Shown: positions 10,331-20,369 of the stretch, in pieces | Layout: each line of letters opens with the position of its first letter | Numbering within the stretch: position 1 is the first letter of the stretch | Source: Brochothrix campestris FSL F6-1037 | GTDB lineage: Bacteria > Bacillota > Bacilli > Lactobacillales > Listeriaceae | NCBI RefSeq assembly: GCF_000525915.1 | Contig: NZ_AODH01000013.1 | Span: forward strand, 1-64,000 | Length of the DNA stretch: 64,000 nt | Direction of reading: 5' to 3' | The notes under the pieces: generated by a model | Seen by the model: only the letters and a program-made list of their open reading frames with translations | What the model was told of the DNA's origin: nothing | Database searches by the model: none | Translations under genes and position numbers: made by a program

Positions 10331-10397
10331 TTCGACCTCCTAACCTCTGTTTACAGCACAGTGACTGATTGCCACTTCATGCTGATGTCAAAACGAA

Positions 10398-10419
10398 AGA
10401 GTGGGCATATACCCACTCT
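10398..10419 (-). promoter_or_regulatory. Hairpin in the rimP leader
   Basis: A perfect 8-bp stem AGAGTGGG/CCCACTCT with a 6-nt loop lies in the rimP 5' untranslated region, about 25 nt after the predicted start. It is followed by a broken T-tract (TTCGTTTTG), so it could be a weak attenuator or a stabilising 5' hairpin. Confidence 0.5.
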
Positions 10420-10450
10420 CCGCTGACAACTATCTAAACTTTACATACTA

Positions 10451-10479
10451 AATATAGCATAAAAGCACCGTTCTTGCAA
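10451..10479 (-). promoter_or_regulatory. Sigma-A type promoter of the rimP-infB operon
   Basis: On the minus strand: -35 TTGCAA (10474-10479), 17-bp spacer, -10 TATATT (10451-10456). It lies between polC and rimP and would drive rimP to at least rbfA. Confidence 0.72.
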
Positions 10480-10621
10480 CTATTAGCCGTTAATCAAGCA
10501 CGTCTTCTGCGTTTTATCATCATTTCCAATCAATCGCTTTCAGTAGCTTCTTTATCTGTTTTGCTAATGGCTGTGTTTTTAGCGCCTAATTAATTAGGCC
10601 ACGACCGCTTCTGCTTTCATC

Positions 10622-10663
10622 AAAAAAACACTCCCACATCAATTCGTTTGACTGAATTGACGT
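10622..10663 (-). terminator. Likely polC terminator
   Basis: A 10-bp stem with one G-U pair (ACGTCAATTC/GAATTGATGT on the minus strand, 10636-10663) is followed after a GGGAGTG spacer by seven T. It lies about 30 bp past the polC stop. The T-tract is a little far from the stem. A separate palindrome GCCTAATTAATTAGGC lies further on, near 10583-10598, without a T-tract. Confidence 0.5.
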
Positions 10664-10690
10664 AGAAATGTCGTTTATGCTTGTTATCCC

Positions 10691-13600
10691 TTAAAATAAT
10701 GACAACTGATTTTCATCTGGCAAGCCGTCTAAACAACCCATATCGCTCATGTAATCAATAATCGTTTGCGATACTTTTCCGCGTTGTTTCACATCTTCCT
10801 TCGATAAGAAGATGCCATTATCACGAGCCGCTTCAAGTTGTTTCGCCACGTTTGTTCCTAGCCCAGGAATCGAGTTGAACGGCGGAATCAGTGAATCGCC
10901 TTCGATGATAAACTCATCTGCGCTCGACTTGTATAAATCGACTTTTTGGAATTTAAGACCACGCGCGACCATTTCATTGGCTAACTCTAGCACGGTTAAG
11001 AGGTTCTTCTCTTTCGTTGATGCTTCCATGCCTTTATCGGTAATATTTTTCATGCTCGCCATGATGGCTTGCTTGCCGTTGACCATTGCAATTAAATCAA
11101 AGTCATCTGCGCGAACGGTAAAGTATGTCGCATAATAAAACAATGGATGATGGACTTTAAAGTAGGCAATGCGTACCGCGTTCAAGACATAGGCTGCGGC
11201 ATGGGCTTTCGGGAACATGTACTTGATTTTTTTACACGAATCGATGTACCAATCCGGTACGTTTTCAGCGCGCATGGCCGCTTCCCATTCTTCAGGAACG
11301 CCTTTTCCTTTACGCACTGATTCCATGATTTTAAAGGCTAATGATTCTTCGACACCCATGTAGATTAAGCCGACCATAATATCATCACGACAACCGATTA
11401 CTTCAGACAAGACAGATTGTCCTGACTTAATTAATTCCTCAGCATTGCCTAACCAAACGTCGGTTCCGTGTGATAGACCAGAGATTTGGAGCAATTCACT
11501 AAAGGTACTTGGATTCGTTTGTTCGAGCATTTGTCGAACGAATCGCGTGCCGAACTCGGGTACACCGAGCGTGCCTGTCTTGGAGTTGATGTCTTCTGGC
11601 GTAACGCCTAATGATGTCGTGCCTGAGAATAAGGCGAACACATCAGGATCATCCGTCGGAATATCGGCTGGTGAAATGCCGCTTAAATCTTGTAACATCC
11701 GAATCATTGTCGGATCATCGTGTCCTAAAATATCGAGTTTTAAGACGTTATCGTGAATCGAATGAAAATCAAAATGGGTGGTACGCCATTCTGAGTTAAC
11801 GTCATCCGCCGGAAATTGTATCGGTGAAAAATCGTAAACGTCCATGTAATCAGGAATAACAATAATCCCCCCAGGATGTTGTCCGGTTGTCCGCTTCACG
11901 CCTGTACAGCCATTCACTAAGCGGTCGGTTTCTGCACCGCGAATATGGAGGTCGTTATCGCGCTCATACGCTTTTACGAAGCCATAGGCTGTTTTTTCGG
12001 CAACGGTACCGATTGTGCCTGCCCGAAAGACGTAATCTTCCCCAAATAATACTTTCGTATAGTTATGAGCTTGCGCTTGGTAATCACCCGAGAAGTTTAA
12101 ATCGATATCGGGTACTTTATCCCCTTTAAAGCCTAAGAAGGTTTCGAACGGAATATCATGGCCGTCTTTATCATAGTTCGTGCCACATTTTGCACAGGCC
12201 TTATCGGGTAAGTCGAAACCAGAACCGACTGAACCATCATGGAAAAACTCAGAGTGTTGGCAGTTGGGGCAAACGTAATGTGGTGGCAAGGGGTTTACTT
12301 CGGTAATCCCTGTCATCGTCGCTACAAAAGACGAGCCGACCGAGCCACGCGACCCTACGATATAACCATCATCGTTTGATTTTTTTACGAGCTTTTGTGA
12401 AATCAAGTAAATAACGCCGAAACCGTGACCGATAATACTTTTTAATTCTTTTTCTAAACGGTCGATAATAATCTGGGGCAGTTCGTCGCCATATTTTGCA
12501 CGAGCATTCGTGTAACTCATTTCAGTCACTTCTTCGTCTGCCCCTTCGATTTTAGGTGTATAGAGCTTATCTCGAACAGGGACAATTTCTTCACACCGAT
12601 CGGCGATGGCGTTCGTGTTCGTTACGACGATTTCAAAGGCCTTGTCTTTGCCCATAAACGCGAATTCTTCGAGCATCTCATTCGTCGTGCGGAACTGGAC
12701 GTCCGGCAATGGATTACGGTTAAGCGGGTTGGCGCCCCCTTGTGAGTTGATGAGAATTTTACGGTAGATTTTATCTTTTGGATCCAAGTAATGCACATTT
12801 CCGGTTGCTACAACGGTTTTTTCTAATTTCTCACCGAGTGCAACGATGTTTTTAATAATGTCTTGTAACTCCGTACGATCTTTCACCATCTCACCATCGA
12901 TTAACGGTTGGTAAACAGTCGGTGGCATTACTTCAATAAAATCGTAATAATGCGCTGCGTTTTCCGCTTCAACCGCACCTTTTTGCATCATTGCCATGAA
13001 CACTTCGCCACGGTCACAACCTGAACCGACAATGATTCCTTCACGATGTTTATCAAGTAGTGTTCGTGGTACGCGAGGCACACGGTGCAAGTAATTTAGA
13101 TTCGACGCTGAAATAATTTTGAAGAGGTTTTTTAACCCGACATCGTTTGTCGCTAACAAGGTCGCATGCGAGGGGCGCGCTCGTTTATAAGCATCGCCTT
13201 CACCAACATATTGATTCAACTGGTCGTGCATCGTAATCTGGCGGTTTTCTTCGGCGTCTTTAATAAGCTTCCATGCCAGGTAGGCAGTTGCTTCAGAGTC
13301 AAAGATGGCGCGGTGATGTTGTTCTAAAATAATGTTAAACCGTTTCGTTAACGTGTTTAAACGATGGTTTTTAAATTGCGGGTATAAGAAACGCGCTAAC
13401 TCTAACGTATCGAGCACTGGATTAGTCGCTTCGCCAAAGCCATGACGTTTGTAGGCAGCGTTTAAGAAGCCCATATCAAAGCTGGCATTATGTGCCACTA
13501 AAATATCGTCACCGGCCCATGCTTTGAAACGGGTAAACACTTCAAGCTCCGTTGGTGTATCAGCAACCATCTCATCGGTAATCCCGGTTAAGTTAATGGT

Positions 13601-15011
13601 GGTCGCACTTAACGGATGCCCCGGATTAATGAAGGCCTCGAATTCGTCGATTTTTTCACCATTGACCATGCGGACGGCCCCGACTTCAATTACCTTATCG
13701 TAAACGGCTGATAAACCCGTCGTTTCAAAGTCAAATACGACATATGAAGCGGTCTGTAATGCGAGCGGTGCTTCATTATAGGCAATCGGAACACCTTCAT
13801 CGATTAAGTTGATTTCGGTGCCGTATAAAATTTTAACGCCGTGTTTCTTGCCAGCACTATGCGCATCAGGGAAAGATTGTGCCCCTGAATGGTCGGTAAT
13901 CGCGATTGCCTTATGCCCCCACTTGGCTGCCTGGGCAACAAGATCTGCGGTTGGTGTCACAGCATCCATCGTACTCATTGGTGTGTGTAAATGTAATTCC
14001 ACCCGTTTTTCGCTAGCGGTATCTTCACGACCCTTCACTTTAATCTCGTTAATATCTTGTGCCATTAAAATTAATTCTCGTGAGAAGTTATCGTTTTGCA
14101 CTGAGCCACGTACTTTAACCCAGATGCCTTTTTTGATGCCGCCAAAAATAGAGCTGTCATCTTTATCTCGTGAGAACATCTTCACGATGATTGAGCTGCG
14201 GTAATCGGTAATCTTAAACTGAACGAGTGAACGGCCACTGCGTAATTCACGCACTTCTGAGGCAAATATGTAACCTTGGACAGTTACCTTTCGTTCTTCA
14301 TCAACGATTTGATCCAAGGTCATCATTTCTTCATTCGCCTTAATTGGCAATCCTAAAACTAATGGGCCACTCGGAACAGGATTGTCTTTCGCTTGATTCT
14401 CGACACGTTTTTGCATCTCGTTTAAGGTCGCTAACGCTTTTGCCTTATCTTCTTTCTCTTTGTTTGCTGTGAACTGTTTAAAGGCTTCTGACTCACGGTC
14501 AACCGCTTTAACTTCAATCGTAAAGCTATAGCCTGTCATCCCCGCCTGTTCCATTAAGGGCAGCAGCGCGTTGCCACAATTTTTTAGTCATCACTAATTT
14601 TTCTGTCTCATTATCAGCCGCCAATTGAATTTTATTGTTGGCAATGAGCGGCACTTGATCAGCGAAACGTTGCCCAATCATCGGTGACGACTCACGAATT
14701 TTATTGGCAAAGAACGGCCAGTAATCAGCTAAAATCGCATTGGTGAGTTCGCCTGCCTTTGAAACAAACTTAAACTCCGCCGAATGGATATGCTCAAAGC
14801 TATTTGTTAAGGCTTCTGTTAATACGCGATACGTTGTACCAGTTAAATATGTTTCTATATCAATGACAAACTGCCACCGTTGACTTTGTTCATGCACAAC
14901 GACCTTTGCTAACGAAGCGTGTGTCAGTTCTGCACGGATGAGGTCATTATCCATCAAGCCGATTTGTTCAAGCAAGATGTGTAATTTGTTGGATTGACTG
15001 TTATTTTCCAT
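10691..15011 (-). CDS. polC: DNA polymerase III alpha subunit, PolC type (one frameshift)
   Basis: Gram-positive replicative polymerase. In order: an N-terminal region, an OB-fold, a PHP domain ([14 protein letters not shown]), an inserted 3'-5' proofreading exonuclease (FDFETTGL), a zinc site (CPNCQ and CAKCG), the palm ([17 protein letters not shown]) and the tail ([19 protein letters not shown]). The frame shifts within about 14550-14590. Removing one base, for example in the A6 run at 14580-14585, gives 1439 aa, close to the usual length. ATG at 15011 has GGAGATG upstream. In relatives polC commonly follows proS; here proS is 21 kb away. Confidence 0.96.
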
Positions 15012-15222
15012 GTGTTCATCTCCAATTGGGATATTTCTTCTACAAAGATTAATTATAGCAAACTTCAAGCTATTCTCAAACAGACGACCTGAAGAATCAG
15101 CTGAAAAACATGAGTAGATTGCTCGTTTTGCCCTCTCTCTTTATTTTTAGTAACTTTATGTGGTCATTTTCTTATTTTAAAAGGGTCGTCTCGAAAATCA
15201 CCGGGCAAACAATTAACCAAAC

Positions 15223-15387
15223 TTACGATTCGAAAGGTGCGCTCCTTTTCATCACATTGGTTTCTTTGCCATCAAAAAAACCACCATGTCCGATGGCGGT
15301 TACATTTGAAAGTGAAATTTGCTCGTTCAACAGCGTATAAATTGGAAAGGTCGTGCTAGCGACTATTTGTTTGAAAGTTGAAATGAG
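15223..15387 (-). pseudogene. Possible gene remnant, weakly DeoR-regulator-like
   Basis: This gap between polC and the small membrane genes holds a 55-codon open stretch without a start codon, in frame with the gene upstream and beginning right after its stop. Its reading (FPIYTLLNEQISLSNVTAIGHG) faintly resembles the sensor domain of DeoR-type sugar regulators. The match is by eye only and may be chance. The rest of 15012-15390 shows nothing recognisable. Confidence 0.2.
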
Positions 15388-15390
15388 TAG

Positions 15391-15606
15391 TTAGACAGTA
15401 GCATCGCCTAGTATGACGTACAGTAATAAATAGAGCGTGCTGATGGCCAAGCTAAGCCCAATTAAAAAGAGCAACATCGCCACTATTCGCGGTACGCTAA
15501 AACGCATACGCCATCCACCCCATAAAATAACGGCACTGACTGCGAAGGCAGCCACGAAAAGTAAGATATATAAGTATCGTTCCTTCATTATTTCAATAAT
15601 AGCCAT
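15391..15606 (-). CDS. Small two-helix membrane protein
   Basis: A 71-aa protein with two hydrophobic helices (about residues 9-28 and 38-64) and a short basic loop (WRMRFSVPR) between them. I do not recognise the family. ATG at 15606 has AAGGAGG seven bases upstream. It is the last of three co-directional small membrane genes. It resembles the middle one in layout (helix, Gly-Trp, basic loop, helix), which suggests a duplicated pair. No catalytic motif is visible. Confidence 0.6.
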   Translation of the reverse strand: MAIIEIMKERYLYILLFVAAFAVSAVILWGGWRMRFSVPRIVAMLLFLIGLSLAISTLYLLLYVILGDATV

Positions 15607-15677
15607 CAAATCGCCTCCTTATGTCTCTCATTGTTGCTTCTTACTGCTATCCCCTTATAAGCAAAAAAAACAAACCC

Positions 15678-15890
15678 TTATGTATTAACACCGAAAAAGA
15701 AAACGATGATTAGGAATAGCAACGCACAGAGTGTGAACAAAAAGCCTGTTCCAATGATAGTCACTGCTAAAACAGGTGCTATTTTGCGTCGTAACTGCCA
15801 ACCACTATAACAAAACGCCATACTAACAAGGCAGCCGATAATACCACTCAGCAGCATAAGCCAACGTTCCTGGATAAGATACCCTAGCAT
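15678..15890 (-). CDS. Small two-helix membrane protein
   Basis: A 70-aa protein with two transmembrane segments (about residues 11-30 and 39-66) separated by the basic loop GWQLRRKIAP. AAGGAG lies seven bases before the ATG. The similar GGWRMRF loop of the downstream neighbour suggests paralogy. The function is unknown. It is the middle gene of a three-gene membrane cluster next to polC. Confidence 0.6.
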   Translation of the reverse strand: MLGYLIQERWLMLLSGIIGCLVSMAFCYSGWQLRRKIAPVLAVTIIGTGFLFTLCALLFLIIVFFFGVNT

Positions 15891-15908
15891 TTAACCACTC
15901 CTTATCTT

Positions 15909-16262
15909 TTAGTTCATTACAAACGAAACACCAGCGATAAAAAGAAAGATGGCTGGGATAAAGAGGATAAATCCTACCACCATCACTGGTATCATCACAA
16001 CATCCGTTAACTTCACTCGATAAAAAAGTGGCAGTAACATCATTGCCAACGACAGTAACACGACACTTGCAAGCACCGGAAAAATAATCGTTGCAAAAAA
16101 CAATTGAAAAAGACCTAATCCGAGCAATAGCGCAGCGATGATTCGCAAATGACGCTGTTGTTTCTTTGTGATTGTTAAATAAAGCAATACCGCAGTACTT
16201 ACAATGAGCAGAATCATGAGGCAAGTCAACGGAATTAATACTAAACTCTGATCGAAATACAA
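15909..16262 (-). CDS. Small multi-pass membrane protein
   Basis: A 117-aa protein with about four hydrophobic helices and a basic segment (TKKQQRHLR) after the first. It starts with TTG preceded by GGGGGAG. It is the first gene of the three-gene membrane cluster and I do not recognise its family. Small membrane proteins in tandem can be holin-like, immunity-like or stress proteins; the sequence does not decide between these. Confidence 0.55.
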   Translation of the reverse strand: MYFDQSLVLIPLTCLMILLIVSTAVLLYLTITKKQQRHLRIIAALLLGLGLFQLFFATIIFPVLASVVLLSLAMMLLPLFYRVKLTDVVMIPVMVVGFILFIPAIFLFIAGVSFVMN

Positions 16263-16601
16263 CGCTCTCCCCCTTTCTACTTACCGCTAGTATAACGGAG
16301 TTAATTTGCTTTAGCTAGTCATAAAAGACTAACCATTCAACACCGTTTTAATGACGACAATCGATGGGTGCAACTGCCTTCTTTGAGAACGAACCGCTTC
16401 AACGCTCGCAAACTGTAGTGGCTGCACCGCCACATCGACTTCCTTCATTTAAAAATAAATTAATTGCGTTATATTGGGATATACAACTATTAATTCATCC
16501 ACTAAAAAAATTCATTTAATTGTCTCCCTTTGCTTTCGCTAATTACTCGATTAAATTAAAAAGCCGTGCTATGCTCAGTTCATATGACAAGGAGTGATAA
16601 C
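16263..16601. promoter_or_regulatory. Divergent intergenic region with an imperfect dyad
   Basis: This 340-bp gap separates the minus-strand membrane cluster from the plus-strand GntR gene. A dyad-like sequence GTTATAT-TGGG-ATATACAAC lies at 16468-16487, about 115 bp upstream of the gntR start. A TATGCT -10-like box at 16570-16575 lies closer to the gene. The dyad could be an autoregulatory operator; this is inference. Confidence 0.3.
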
Positions 16602-17252
16602 ATGCGTAAAGCAGCCTTAACAGATTCCGTTAAAAACTACATTGAGAACGGTATTCTAACAGAAAAGTTTCCGCTTGGTTCATTACTACCTGCGGAACTG
16701 TTATTTGCTCAAACGCTTGGAGTAAGCGCACATCCTGTAAGAAAAGCAATCGAGCACCTCATCAAAAACGGTGTTCTCCAAAAACAGACAAATGGCCGTA
16801 AAATGATTGTCGGCTTTAAAGTAATACCACTGCGAGGCGATAATGACATAACAGAGTGTTTCAGTTCTAACAGCCTCTTGATGCACTCTTTTCTCGTTAG
16901 ACGTACGCTTGAAACTGAGACTGCTCGTATTGCTGCACTCAAAGCAACCGCTGCTGACATCCAACAACTGCGGCTCTATTTAAATAATTTGTTGGTTGAA
17001 CTCAACAGCCCCACTCGTTTAAACGATGATTATTATTTAGAAGCGGCCTTTTATTTCCACCGGTCACTTGCTCAAGCAACCCATTATACGCCATTAATAG
17101 AAGCAATCGAGCAGTTGCGCGCGACTATCGAACTGCAACAATTCTTAATGTTAAAATACCGCACGATTGTTGCCGATGATGGCTCCGCACAAACAGCTCT
17201 GTTCGACGCAATTACTGCAGGGGACAGTGCTCTAGCTTCACAATTGATGTGA
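16602..17252 (+). CDS. GntR family regulator, FCD (FadR-like) type
   Basis: DNA-binding regulator of 216 aa. The N-terminal winged helix-turn-helix (about residues 5-70) shows GSLLPAELLFAQTLGVSAHPVRKAIEHL. The C-terminal all-helical FCD ligand-binding domain (about 85-216) includes HSFLVRRTLETETARIAA and YFHRSLAQATHYTPL. It ends at ALASQLM, slightly earlier than typical FCD proteins, so the last helix may be trimmed. ATG at 16602 is chosen for the AAGGAG seven bases upstream. It is convergent with sugar-metabolism remnants (pgmB and PTS), which may once have been its targets. Confidence 0.85.
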   Translation: MRKAALTDSVKNYIENGILTEKFPLGSLLPAELLFAQTLGVSAHPVRKAIEHLIKNGVLQKQTNGRKMIVGFKVIPLRGDNDITECFSSNSLLMHSFLVRRTLETETARIAALKATAADIQQLRLYLNNLLVELNSPTRLNDDYYLEAAFYFHRSLAQATHYTPLIEAIEQLRATIELQQFLMLKYRTIVADDGSAQTALFDAITAGDSALASQLM

Positions 17253-17258
17253 TTGACT

Positions 17259-17286
17259 AAAAAAAGAGACCAATAGTGGCCTCTCT
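17259..17286 (-). terminator. Terminator after the pgmB remnant
   Basis: A stem AGAGGCCA/TGGTCTCT with one mismatch is followed on the minus strand by seven T. It ends transcription coming from the pgmB remnant and lies immediately after the gntR stop. Confidence 0.7.
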
Positions 17287-17305
17287 CGTGAAGTTAGTCA
17301 TTGTT

Positions 17306-17731
17306 TTAAACCATTTCATCATGCTTGAAAAACTGAGATACTTCAAACATTGTTAAATCAGGTAACACTGTCACGGCTCCTTGTAATTGATCCGTTTGAC
17401 CAATGCAAACGGCTACCATTTTCGCCTTATTTGCTGCTTCTATCCCCGCCTGTGAATCCTCAAACACTAAACAACATTCAGGCTCAACTCCTAACAACTG
17501 CGCCCCTTTAAGAAACACTTCCGGATCCGGTTTTGCCTCAGAAACCATATTGCCATCGACAATAGAATTGAAGTAAGGCAGTAGTGCTGTTTTCGTCAAA
17601 ATAGCACTAGCATTTTTACTCGCCGAACCTAGAGCAATTGGTATTTGTCGTTCATTTAACGTTTCTAAGATACGGCGTACCCCTGGCAAAACCGCTGTTT
17701 CATCTAAGTTATTAATATAACATTGATACAA
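17306..17731 (-). pseudogene. pgmB: Truncated beta-phosphoglucomutase (N-terminus lost)
   Basis: C-terminal part of a HAD-superfamily beta-phosphoglucomutase, which interconverts beta-glucose 1-phosphate and glucose 6-phosphate. Visible are the cap end (VLPGVRRILETL), HAD motif II (IALGSASKNA), the Lys motif (VSEAKPDPEVFLKGA) and the acidic motif (LVFEDSQAGIEAA). The first 80 or so residues, with the catalytic Asp nucleophile (DxD), are missing, so it should be inactive. The reading runs back into a truncated PTS permease, which points to a deletion joining the two genes. Confidence 0.85.
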
Positions 17732-18069
17732 AAAATGGCTGAAGGGAACGATAATTTACCTAGTTCACGATACGATTTACTTTTTGCAAATACCATCGCC
17801 AATACCAGACCAATCGTAGCTCCCGATCCCCCTACATTCATAAATAAGGTCCACAAACCATCAGCAACTTCGTTTGGAATCGGCTGACCACTGCGAAATG
17901 CCTCCATATTCATTGCAATATTATTTAGAAAAATTGGTGTTGTTATTCCTGCCAATAGATTTGGACCATGGATACCTAACGTCCACAAACCAAGGGCTAA
18001 CAACGTAAATACCAGTAAACCAGGAATCGTATTTAAACCGAACACGAACACCAGCGGTTTGAAAGTTGT
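17704..18069 (-). pseudogene. Fragment of a PTS sugar permease (EIIC)
   Basis: An internal piece of an EIIC membrane component of the lactose/cellobiose type, about 115 codons. It shows LGLWTLGIHGPNLLAGITTPIF and MNVGGSGATIGLVLAMVF, typical of the substrate-binding region. The beginning is lost at the CRISPR array: the open frame runs right up to the last repeat. The end is lost after LSFPSAIF, where it fuses out of frame to the pgmB remnant. It is certainly non-functional. It may mark a site that was truncated when the CRISPR locus or the flanking DNA rearranged. Confidence 0.82.
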
Positions 18070-19625
18070 GTTTTAATACCATTCAATTTAACACAGCTCT
18101 AAAACTTCAACTTGATATTGAGTTTACTAACTAACGTTTTAATACCATTCAATTTAACACAGCTCTAAAACTCCATTACTGTTCCAGCGCCTAAACCACC
18201 AGTTTTAATACCATTCAATTTAACACAGCTCTAAAACCATATTCATTATCATTAATCAAATCAGATTGTTTTAATACCATTCAATTTAACACAGCTCTAA
18301 AACGCGTTCCCCTTCGCTGGCGCGTCCTCTGAAGTTTTAATACCATTCAATTTAACACAGCTCTAAAACGCGTTATAAGGGTCATAACAGATAGCCTTAG
18401 TTTTAATACCATTCAATTTAACACAGCTCTAAAACAAAAGAAATATCTAGAAATAATAAAAGAAGGTTTTAATACCATTCAATTTAACACAGCTCTAAAA
18501 CTGCTGCTCTATCTCTCTATCTAGTAAGCTAGTTTTAATACCATTCAATTTAACACAGCTCTAAAACCCGCCAGCGTTGAAATGAATAGAAATGAACGTT
18601 TTAATACCATTCAATTTAACACAGCTCTAAAACTTCTCGATGTAATCTGCTATCTCGTTAGTCGTTTTAATACCATTCAATTTAACACAGCTCTAAAACC
18701 CGTTTGCATAACCATGACCTTTTCCGATTGTTTTAATACCATTCAATTTAACACAGCTCTAAAACTATATATTAATTATACACCATAACATAGCAGTTTT
18801 AATACCATTCAATTTAACACAGCTCTAAAACTAGTGAACCACATAGTGCAATAGAAAAGTAGTTTTAATACCATTCAATTTAACACAGCTCTAAAACAAG
18901 TCGGTTATATGTTCGGTAAAGAGATAGGTTTTAATACCATTCAATTTAACACAGCTCTAAAACTTGTTTTTTGCGCTTCTTTGGTAGGCGCTGGTTTTAA
19001 TACCATTCAATTTAACACAGCTCTAAAACCTAGTACCATTTGAAAAGGTTACACTGTCTGTTTTAATACCATTCAATTTAACACAGCTCTAAAACGCCCG
19101 ATTATTAGAACAACACAAAAAAGATGTTTTAATACCATTCAATTTAACACAGCTCTAAAACCACGAAAGCGGAGGTGACGCGTTTGAACAAGTTTTAATA
19201 CCATTCAATTTAACACAGCTCTAAAACACGATACCGCCTTTTGCGTAACCGTCCATTGTTTTAATACCATTCAATTTAACACAGCTCTAAAACAAAACAA
19301 ATGGCCTGCGCGTTTTATTCCAAGTTTTAATACCATTCAATTTAACACAGCTCTAAAACCTTCAATGATATAGAAAAGATTAGACAACGGGTTTTAATAC
19401 CATTCAATTTAACACAGCTCTAAAACCCCAGTCTTCTACTTTGTCAAAAAGACTGTGTTTTAATACCATTCAATTTAACACAGCTCTAAAACTTTCACTG
19501 TTTTAATCATCTTAGAAACTTTAGTTTTAATACCATTCAATTTAACACAGCTCTAAAACACGAACAAGCAAATGATTACACAGAGGGTGGTTTTAATACC
19601 ATTCAATTTAACACAGCTCTAAAAC
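18070..19625 (-). CRISPR. Type II-A CRISPR array, 24 repeats and 23 spacers
   Basis: Twenty-four copies of a 36-bp repeat start at 18070 and recur about every 66 bp up to 19590-19625. On the minus strand, the direction of the cas genes, each begins GTTTTAGAGCTGTGTTAAAT and ends GGTATTAAAAC, the usual II-A repeat form. I saw no variation between copies, including the trailer-end one. Spacers are 30 bp, except two of 31 bp (after the repeats at 19324 and 19457). The leader side is at 19626, toward csn2. The trailer end abuts a truncated PTS permease with no degenerate terminal repeat. Spacer targets cannot be judged here. Confidence 0.98.
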
Positions 19626-19684
19626 CTCAAATGCGTCGATTTTGTCATTGCTGTTCTCGTTGCGCGATTCAAAATTGAATGGTA
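19626..19684 (-). promoter_or_regulatory. CRISPR leader with ATTTGAG anchor
   Basis: On the minus strand the bases just before the first repeat read ATTTGAG (19626-19632). This matches the leader-anchoring sequence known in streptococcal II-A arrays, where it directs new spacers to the first repeat. The leader is only about 60 bp long between the array and the repaired csn2 stop. No strong promoter was recognised inside it, so the array may be read from csn2 or from promoters within repeats. Confidence 0.7.
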
Positions 19685-19687
19685 TTA
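19672..19687 (-). repeat. Inverted partial CRISPR repeat overlapping the csn2 stop
   Basis: On the minus strand the 16 bases TAATACCATTCAATTT are the exact reverse complement of repeat positions 17-32. The element contains the repaired csn2 stop codon TAA. A transcript running from csn2 into the array could therefore pair this element with the first repeat about 50 nt downstream, or with any other repeat. Its core is shared with the tracrRNA anti-repeat. Confidence 0.75.
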
Positions 19688-20369
19688 CCGCCAAAATTCG
19701 ACGTAATCCTCATCGATATGTAACGTTTTTTTCGTACATTAGTGCTTTTTGGTGGTACTGTGGCTCGATTACCAACAATTTCACTTGGTGATACAATGCA
19801 TATTTATAAATTTCAACTAGTTCGTTCGCGTTAAAATAACAGCGAATGTTATTTAGCACTAGTACCCGCACCAATACTAATTCGGCAATTACATCAATAA
19901 TCGCTAACAGACGTTGGAACATCGTCGTTTCTTCGATATCAATGCGCAAATTAAACATTTTAAAAATGGTTGCCAGACTCGTCGCATCATCCACTGTTAA
20001 TTCAATTGCACACTCGGTTAGTTGGTCAGTAATCAAACTTCTTAGTTCAACTATTTTTTGATCGATAACATCAGTTTCCTTACTTATATGATACCGCTTT
20101 TCAAGCTGTTTGTAAATTTTAGTAACCAAGGTGCGCTGCTTAAAGTCAAACCCAAACACATCGGTAATGAGTAGCAGTTCTTTGGCTAAGACTAGCCGTT
20201 CGCCCGCTTCATACAATTGAATTTCAATCGGAGCTGGTTCGTCGTTAAGTGTTTGGACGAAACTCTCAATTATTTCACGATAAAAACGCTGATTCTCAAT
20301 TGCCAGAATAACGACACTTTCGTCATCAAACGCAAGCGAATGTTCCAATTGGAAGATTTCAAGGTTCAA
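19685..20369 (-). CDS. csn2: Csn2, type II-A spacer-acquisition protein (frameshift at the end)
   Basis: Ring-forming, DNA-end-binding protein needed for adaptation in type II-A systems. The 227-aa repaired length and segments such as LLLITDVFGFDF and VRVLVLNNIRCYF match the family. It starts with TTG, overlapping the cas2 stop by 4 bp (TTGA). The open frame stops early at 19710. Removing one A from an A7 run near 19730 restores the ending TLHIDEDYVEFWR and a stop at 19685. The last few codons lie inside the inverted partial repeat. Confidence 0.9.

Noticed and set aside
10583-10598. Palindrome GCCTAATTAATTAGGC as the polC terminator
   Set aside because: It lacks a T-tract on the minus strand. 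The stem at 10636-10663 closer to polC is a better candidate.
15110-15340. A plus-strand 76-aa protein between polC and the membrane genes
   Set aside because: No ribosome site, no recognisable domain, and low-complexity hydrophobic start. It looks like chance.
18582-18788. A 68-aa protein inside the CRISPR array
   Set aside because: The frame is only a reading through repeats and spacers, with the same peptide returning in each repeat.
19626-19655. A 24th spacer after the repeat at 19590-19625
   Set aside because: No complete repeat follows. The bases beginning at 19626 read ATTTGAG on the minus strand, which marks a leader, and the repaired csn2 end lies just beyond.
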